Shown here one piece after another: positions 58,755 through 64,000 of a stretch of DNA of 64,000 nt. The stretch comes from Saxidomus purpurata (taxonomy: Eukaryota > Mollusca > Bivalvia > Venerida > Veneridae). Below the pieces are notes generated by a model. It was not told the origin of the DNA. It ran no database searches and saw only the letters and a list, made by a program, of their open reading frames with translations. Position 1 is the stretch's first letter. Every line of letters starts with the position of its first letter. The stretch is from positions 12,040,807 to 12,104,806 of the forward strand of contig JAFMSR010000016.1 of assembly GCA_022818135.1 (NCBI GenBank), in the 5' to 3' direction. The translations under genes were made by a program, and so were the position numbers.

Positions 58755-59183
58755 TTAAAGTGACATTATGCGCATTTTTTTCAAGTAAAAATCCAGCTAA
58801 ATATGTTGTGTGTACAAAAGCGCAGAGGAAATAATAGCTTTTAACCCAATACACCAAACTCTTCACGCTACCAGTATGAAATAATAACTTTCCAAATATT
58901 GATTTTCTTATTTGACTGGGAGAGTCAATTTTAGAAAAGAACAACTTCATGCAGGAGTTGCTTCCCGTCCACTGCCGAAATCTCTACCAACATCAACAAC
59001 GACACAATCAACTATCATTTTATCAGTCCGATTTTTTTTATATCTAATGCACCAACTTCAAATACTAATGCGGCATAATCATTAATTTAACATATTTAAA
59101 TGAACAGCAACCAAAAATTGCTTTTATAAAACTGTCACCAAAAATACACTATGTGCAGTAAGATGCGCATAATGTCACTTTAA
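58755..59183 (-). mobile_element. TTAA-flanked MITE, copy 2
   Basis: The ends are TTAA-AGTGACATTATGCGCAT and ATGCGCATAATGTCACT-TTAA. The body is the reverse complement of 19333-19693, with about 65 extra bases including a TTAATTTAACATATTTAAAT stretch. It is inserted in intron 1 of gene B. Confidence 0.85.
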
Positions 59184-59301
59184 GGACTTCAGTTATAAGA
59201 GTATCAAATTAAAATTGCGACTGTCGCTTAATTGGCAGATTAATTCTGGCACGCTCCCATGTTGGGCGCAAAATTTTACAGGGTGAGGGAAATGTGCATC
59301 C

Positions 59302-59371
59302 TGACCAGGATTCGAACGCGTGACACTTCGCTTACAGGGCGAATGTTCTCCCGACTTAGCTTTCCGGTCTC
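59302..59371 (-). mobile_element. tRNA-Thr-like sequence (SINE head or pseudogene)
   Basis: The minus strand reads GAGACCGGAAAGCTAAGTCG, an anticodon stem TTCGC/GCGAA with loop CCTGTAA (TGT), and CGCGTTCGAATCCTGG as B-box. The T stem pairs imperfectly, and downstream DNA (to about 59210) looks like a SINE body, so it is not called a functional tRNA. Confidence 0.55.
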
Positions 59372-60448
59372 TTGCACATTTTCGCCCAAATTATGATAAA
59401 GCCGTATCGTGACATATTCTATACATTAAGTGACAACTTTTTGTAGCATTGTTCACTGTCATCTTAAAGGTTTTGATAAAATTAACCGCATTCATCGAGT
59501 AGCTAAAACTGTATCGAATATTTAACACCAATTTCTTTCACTTGTGAACAAAATAGAAGTTGCAGATTTATCGGATCTTCAAAACAATTGATCTTATCTG
59601 AGATAAAAAATTAAACAACTTGTAATTCAGTAGACTAGCGCTATTAAGACGACGGCTTGATCTAAATACTTGTATCGACCGCTAGAGCAATGGCAAGTAG
59701 TTGACCATTTAGCGTATGTATTTTACATGTGCTGTATTAATATTTCTAACCTATCAATTTTTGCGAATGTTGAATAAAATGATAAAACAATACATGAGCG
59801 AAATATAGAAAAAACTAATTACGAGATTTTGAAAACAAATAACGAACGATTAAACAAGAATCAAGCAAACAATGACAATATGAGAATTGACTTTTTACTT
59901 TATAATATGTTCAAATATTTTAAAATATATTCAGTAACGGCATAAAGGCAAACCGCAATAGAAACATTGCATGTCCATAAGATTGACCGCCATGGTCAAG
60001 GATAGTTAGGCAAAAAAAGCCAACAACAAACATACGCCAGACTGTAATTAAAGTCTGCATATGAAAAAAATAAAGAGATAAAAAACACGTTTAAGGGATA
60101 TGTTATGACATACATTTGAAGTTGCTTGTGTACGTTAACCTATGTGAAATTCAAATAACAGGGACATACCTGGCATGTTTTGTCTTATATAGATATCTGA
60201 CTAAAGAATGAGTACTTTGACGAAAGAATTAAAATAAAAAAGTATTCATTAAAGAAATAACTTTGAATATTAAAGTCCTATTTTGGCTCAGGTTTCTACA
60301 GAACTACATAGCCTGAACAAAAAGAAATCACCATTAGTATATAATGTAAAAATCAGTGTAGATACAATGAGCCTTCTTTTTTATATAATGCATAAAAAGT
60401 CACACAACGATATCCGAAGTTCAAGGTTGTTTCTTTAATGAATGCTTT

Positions 60449-61584
60449 TTAGCTCGACTTTTCGAAGAAAAGGGGAGCCATCTTACTCGCCTTAGGGTCG
60501 GCGTCCACGTCCGCATTGGTGTCACACCTTGGTTTTTCGTACCACCCCACTTTATTTCAAAACCATTACAGGTATTGCTTTGAAACTTACCATACTTCTT
60601 TACAATCATAACTTCCATTAACAGACAAGAGTACATAACTCTGTCCAAGTTTTTGGCAGAATTATGGCCCTTTTTCGACATAGAAAGTGCATTGAGTTTG
60701 GTTACGTTTTTTTGTACCACCAAAATTAATTTCAAAACTGTTACAGATATTGCTTTGAAACTTACCATACTAATTTACCATCATTACTTACATCCACAGA
60801 CAAGAGTTCATAACTCTGCTTATGTTTTTGTCAGAATTATGCCCCTTTTTTCCTAAGAAAATACAATGAGTAGGGTAAAATCCACTATCGTCTTAACCCA
60901 TTTAGATATTGCCTTGAAAGTTTGAATACTTGTTTGCATCATTACCCCCATCTGTAGGCTAGAGAATGTAACTCTGTAAAGGATTTTTTAAAAAAAAGGC
61001 CCTTTATCGACTTAGAATCTTGGTTAAGTTTTTCGTACCAGTCCACTTTTTGACTAAACTGTTTGAGATATTAATTTGAAAGTTGGAATACTTGTAAACT
61101 ATCAAGATCCCCAAACATAGGCAGGAGAAGGTAACTCTGTCAAGGATTTTATTTGAATTACGGTCTTTTCGACTTAGAAACTCAGTTAAAATGTTCATTC
61201 TTGTCCACTTGTTGACTTAACCATTTGATATATTACTTTGAAAGTTAATGGAGTACTTATGTACCATCATGAGACCTATCTGTAAGCAAGCTCTGTGAAA
61301 ATGTTTCTTGATTTGTACTTGTATTTGTAGAAATTCCTACTTAGAGTCTTGTGTGCAATTGACACTGTCATGCACATATATCAACCACTTGAAGTATAAA
61401 TCTACAACTTTTCTGTAGTATTCAGGGATATCAAACCCTTTAGTTTGATATCTCTTGACTAAATCTTGCTATTTTTGGCCCTTGTTTATACAGATCCTTG
61501 TTTAGCCTTTAACTGTCAAAGTTTTGTCTTATTGGCAAGTATTAAAAAAGTTAAGCGCGCTGTCCTACTGACAGCTCTTGTTTA
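60449..61584 (+). repeat. Dispersed molluscan repeat, complete ends
   Basis: It starts AGCTCGACTTTTCGAAGAAA (a hairpin) followed by GGGTCGGCGTCCACGTCC. It ends GCGCGCTGTCCTACTGACAG plus CTCTTGTTTA. In between, four or five 'gaaacttaccatacttctttacaatcat' type modules of 180-190 bp recur. Open frames on the minus strand are products of these modules. Confidence 0.7.
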
Positions 61585-61775
61585 TTTTCAGTTTTGACGT
61601 CGAAATACTTATTTGATTGTCAGACATTTATTTCATAAGAAAAAAATTGCAAGGTTTGTCCCTGTTCTTCAAAATTCACATAGGACAACGTACACATGCA
61701 ACTTCAAATGTATTCATAACACAGTCCTTAAACTTGAATTTTTAAATTAAAAACAAACCGGAGAGAAAATGTTAC

Positions 61776-61788
61776 CTGTTTGTGCCAT
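61776..61788 (-). CDS. IFI44-like gene B exon 1 (start codon)
   Basis: ATGGCACAAACAG encodes MAQT plus one base, followed by the donor GTAACA. The spare G joins the CA of exon 2 to give Ala, so the phase fits exactly. A 5' untranslated stretch precedes it (to about 61827), itself preceded by AATATTTTAG, a possible acceptor for a further non-coding exon upstream. Confidence 0.7.
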
Positions 61789-61984
61789 TTTACATCCAAT
61801 GTTCTTGTCGTCTCGAGTGGGCTTCTCCTAAAATATTGCCTACTTAGAGATAAGCATGCAAAATGGTCTGAAATAGGGGATTTTCTCAAAAATAATTTGA
61901 GTATGATTTCAAGCCTATGATTCTTCAATGTGGAGTCTTGTAAGAGTAATTTTACATTGGTTAATGGGAAATGTTAAGCTGTTC

Positions 61985-62725
61985 CAAGCATTGTAACTAT
62001 TGTAATTATGCATGTTTTCTATACGTAGGCCTACATCTCTTTACTTGTGAAGTTTACTTTTAAAGTTACATGTTGCAATTACTTTATTATACTTTATTTT
62101 ACCAAGGAAAAAGCATCTACCGGCGAAATGGACTTTTATTTGATCGAAAACCATTCCTAAATGCTGCTTTTTAGGAAGGCCTTTAGCTTTACTTTTGGAG
62201 TCTTAAAGTTTGACATATTTTTTTTACATTGTTTAGAAATTATATTAACCTATACATTTCAAGAAAGACCATTTTAATCTCAATACAAAAGTTCGTTGTC
62301 ATGACTACAAAAACTATTTTTGAACAGTTTGGGTGCCCCCTTCACCCCCCCCCTCCCCCATCCCCCTTCTCCAAAAAAAGAAGCGAATATTGCTTGAGGG
62401 AATAGTGGCATGTATTTTAAAAGTTTATTTGTACCATTTTTATGACCATTTAAGTATGGGGTATAACCTTTTGTCACTGCATTTATGAGATCATAACTCT
62501 TATTTGAAATCAGATGTCAAGAGTATGCGGAAATATACCCACAAATAGGGAATAATGTCTGAAATGAAACAATACGTTTTAATATAGGAAACATGAATGT
62601 AAAATTTGGCCAAGGGGTTTCTGAAAGGATGTCATTTTAAGTTAATTTTGACGAGAATGACGACAAAGGAAGGTGAACGACGACGACGGACATCAATCGG
62701 TCACAATAGCTCAACCTGATGCTTA
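61985..62725 (+). repeat. Dispersed repeat end (AGCTCAACC type)
   Basis: It contains a C-rich patch CCCCCCCCCCTCCCCCATCC at 62342 and ends GACGACGACGGACATCAATC, then AGCTCAACCTGATGC. The end resembles that of the composite repeat at 12979-16013. The start is uncertain. Confidence 0.5.
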
Positions 62726-64000
62726 AATATGTACATCGATTATTACATCTGTGTATTTACGTTAACAACTTTGATAAACTCCCCCGTTTTAATCGCTTAT
62801 CTGTTTCCCATTTACGTGTCAGTTACTGCATGTAAATCACCATTAATGGCCGTGAATATATGTTTGATACAGTTAAGCTCAAACGTCGCATTCAATGTGA
62901 AAAAGGTGAAAAAATCTTCTAAATTTTCGCATTCTAATGCATATGTTTTATCTTAAATTAATTGTTACAAAAGTCAATTGAATTTACTTGCTATTGGATT
63001 TTAGCCTTTACATCTACTTTTTATTATTTATGGGACGTGTGTCGAAGACAGCCTTTCCACAGTTAACAAATTGATAAACGGATCCTCGCGTTACTACATT
63101 CCTAAAAATATAGGCAACTCTGCTCAAAGAAATAGTTCGAAGCGGAGTAATATTATACAGTATACTATACAGTATATATATATGAGTTCTCGACATAAAA
63201 CTTATATGCGACAAAAGTGTTTAAGTTTCTGCTTCAGACTGCGTATATTGTACATGAATTAGCACACCGACAGTTATTAACCCTGCTGTCCTCAATTATC
63301 GGACAAAATGTACTGTACAGGAACACTTTAGAGTACTGTATATAACATGCACTGTGTGTGCGCATTTACTTCTGTTAGATTGCTATGCGTAGAAGTGTGC
63401 TTTGTGTTTGTCTGTTTTGGTATTCTTTTTGTTTTGTTCTTGCGTTTTTCCGACCAAATTTTACACAAAGAAACCAAAAGACTATTGTTATGCATCTTCT
63501 CGAGTAGAAAATATGTTGTCGCTGTTTATATCCGTAATGTTTCTTCTCGACTTAACATTGACTCTCGCAGATGTGAAAAATTATGGCCAGTCATAAAGGA
63601 TAACAAAAGTTCAAATGATTATTGTTAGGTTTTAGTGAATGTACAAGTGAGAAAAAAAAAAACGAAATAAGTGGAGTGAAGGTACTGAGTTGACTTAAAT
63701 ATACAGAGTTGTATGAAACAAGTACATGTATGTTCTTCTTGTTGACATTTGTAACGCCAAAATGCGTAAATACACTACTGTATGGAGTTTATACTCATAA
63801 TTCTTTTGCATTTGACAGACTTGCAGTTCGTACACGTCAGTTATGCTAAATACTAGGATCAACTGCAAGTTTATGTATCAAATAGTTGTCAGATTGGCGT
63901 GAAAAAATACTTGAAATCAATTTTAAACATTAGCTACTGTTACGGACTGCATTTACTATTGAATTATGTACACACTTTATGGCATGATTAGATACAGATA
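62726..64000. other. No gene firmly recognised
   Basis: AT-rich DNA upstream of gene B on its strand. A plus-strand frame from an ATG near 63511 (MLSLFISVMFLLDLTLTLAD) looks like a signal peptide, but stops after about 27 codons with no donor. Promoter elements of gene B may lie here but none can be named. Confidence 0.3.

Larger units (their letters stand above)
50642..61788 (-). other. Gene B span: IFI44/IFI44L-like GTPase
   Basis: Six exons on the minus strand (61788-61776, 58598-58531, 52222-52040, 51847-51707, 51435-51261, 50931-50642) join in frame to give 870 nt, 289 residues plus stop. IFI44-family proteins are cytoplasmic P-loop GTPase-like proteins induced by interferon or infection in vertebrates and expanded in bivalves. 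Visible family marks in order are the PWR motif near residue 23, the P-loop GPTGAGKSS near 49, the SFTTK switch, LWDCMG, and LKGHV. They are followed by the HCVVLVFDS strand, the LVLPKID strand in the guanine-recognition region, and the NYEVE block near the C-terminus. The intron between exons 2 and 3 (6.3 kb) is packed with SINEs and tandem repeats. Confidence 0.85.

Noticed and set aside
59302..59371. Functional tRNA-Thr gene on the minus strand
   Set aside because: T-stem pairing is imperfect and no clean terminator follows; better read as a SINE head or pseudogene.
60421..60768. Minus-strand open frame of 115 codons
   Set aside because: It falls in a modular dispersed repeat, and internal repetition of the protein mirrors the DNA modules.
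63347..63628. Plus-strand open frames near the window end, one with a signal-peptide-like start
   Set aside because: Frames are short, overlap each other, and lack donor sites or recognisable domains; noted only as an uncertain possibility in the region entry.

Overview
This is a eukaryotic nuclear window, almost certainly from a bivalve mollusc. The evidence is AT-rich, intron-rich DNA with split genes, GT-AG splice sites, tRNA-headed SINEs and dispersed repeats of molluscan type, and an IFI44-like GTPase of the kind expanded in bivalves. It has no operons, ribosome binding sites or CRISPR arrays. Most of the 64 kb is introns and repeats, and most of the open frames are noise. The organism call is inference from repeat style and gene content; no search was run.

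Plus-strand gene A (about 5.2 to 34.2 kb). A spliced gene can be built from phase-compatible exons at 5251-5270 (start codon), 12293-12467, 16955-17054, 18132-18341 and a terminal exon at 26042-26310. A second, paralogous terminal exon at 33916-34196 has the same splice phase. The product would be about 257 or 261 residues: a charged, coiled-coil-like N-terminal half followed by a small alpha/beta domain that I cannot name with confidence. The first exon lies inside a 453-bp arm (5204-5656). An inverted copy at 10653-11104 keeps its own ATG and splice donor, so intron 1 holds a head-to-head duplicated gene start.

Minus-strand gene B (61.8 to 50.6 kb). Six exons, all in phase, give a complete IFI44/IFI44L-like GTPase of about 289 residues with a P-loop (GPTGAGKSS), the PWR motif before it and the LWDCMG switch region after it. 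Gene A points towards gene B, and about 16 kb of repeats lies between the second terminal exon of A and the stop of B.

Mobile and repeated DNA. A decayed mariner lies at 508-1625. A foldback element lies at 3476-3929. A LINE remnant with reverse transcriptase motifs (26.9-29.8 kb, minus) is split by a deleted Tc1-like element (28638-29461). Nested foldback elements occupy 30.4-33.5 kb. A Polinton/adintovirus-like remnant (40.9-42.4 kb, minus) carries an adenain-like protease and a capsid-type C-terminus, and is split by a SINE with an 8-bp target duplication. Several tRNA-derived SINEs are present, as is a pair of TTAA-flanked MITEs (19.3 and 58.8 kb). Two large tandem arrays stand out: a 146/156-bp array inside a dispersed repeat (21.6-23.9 kb), and a 76-bp satellite (35.15-39.17 kb) containing a near-identical 1832-bp higher-order duplication.

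Functionally, gene B belongs to a family linked to interferon-type and antiviral responses in animals. Gene A may belong to a bivalve immune-type family, but that is a weak inference.
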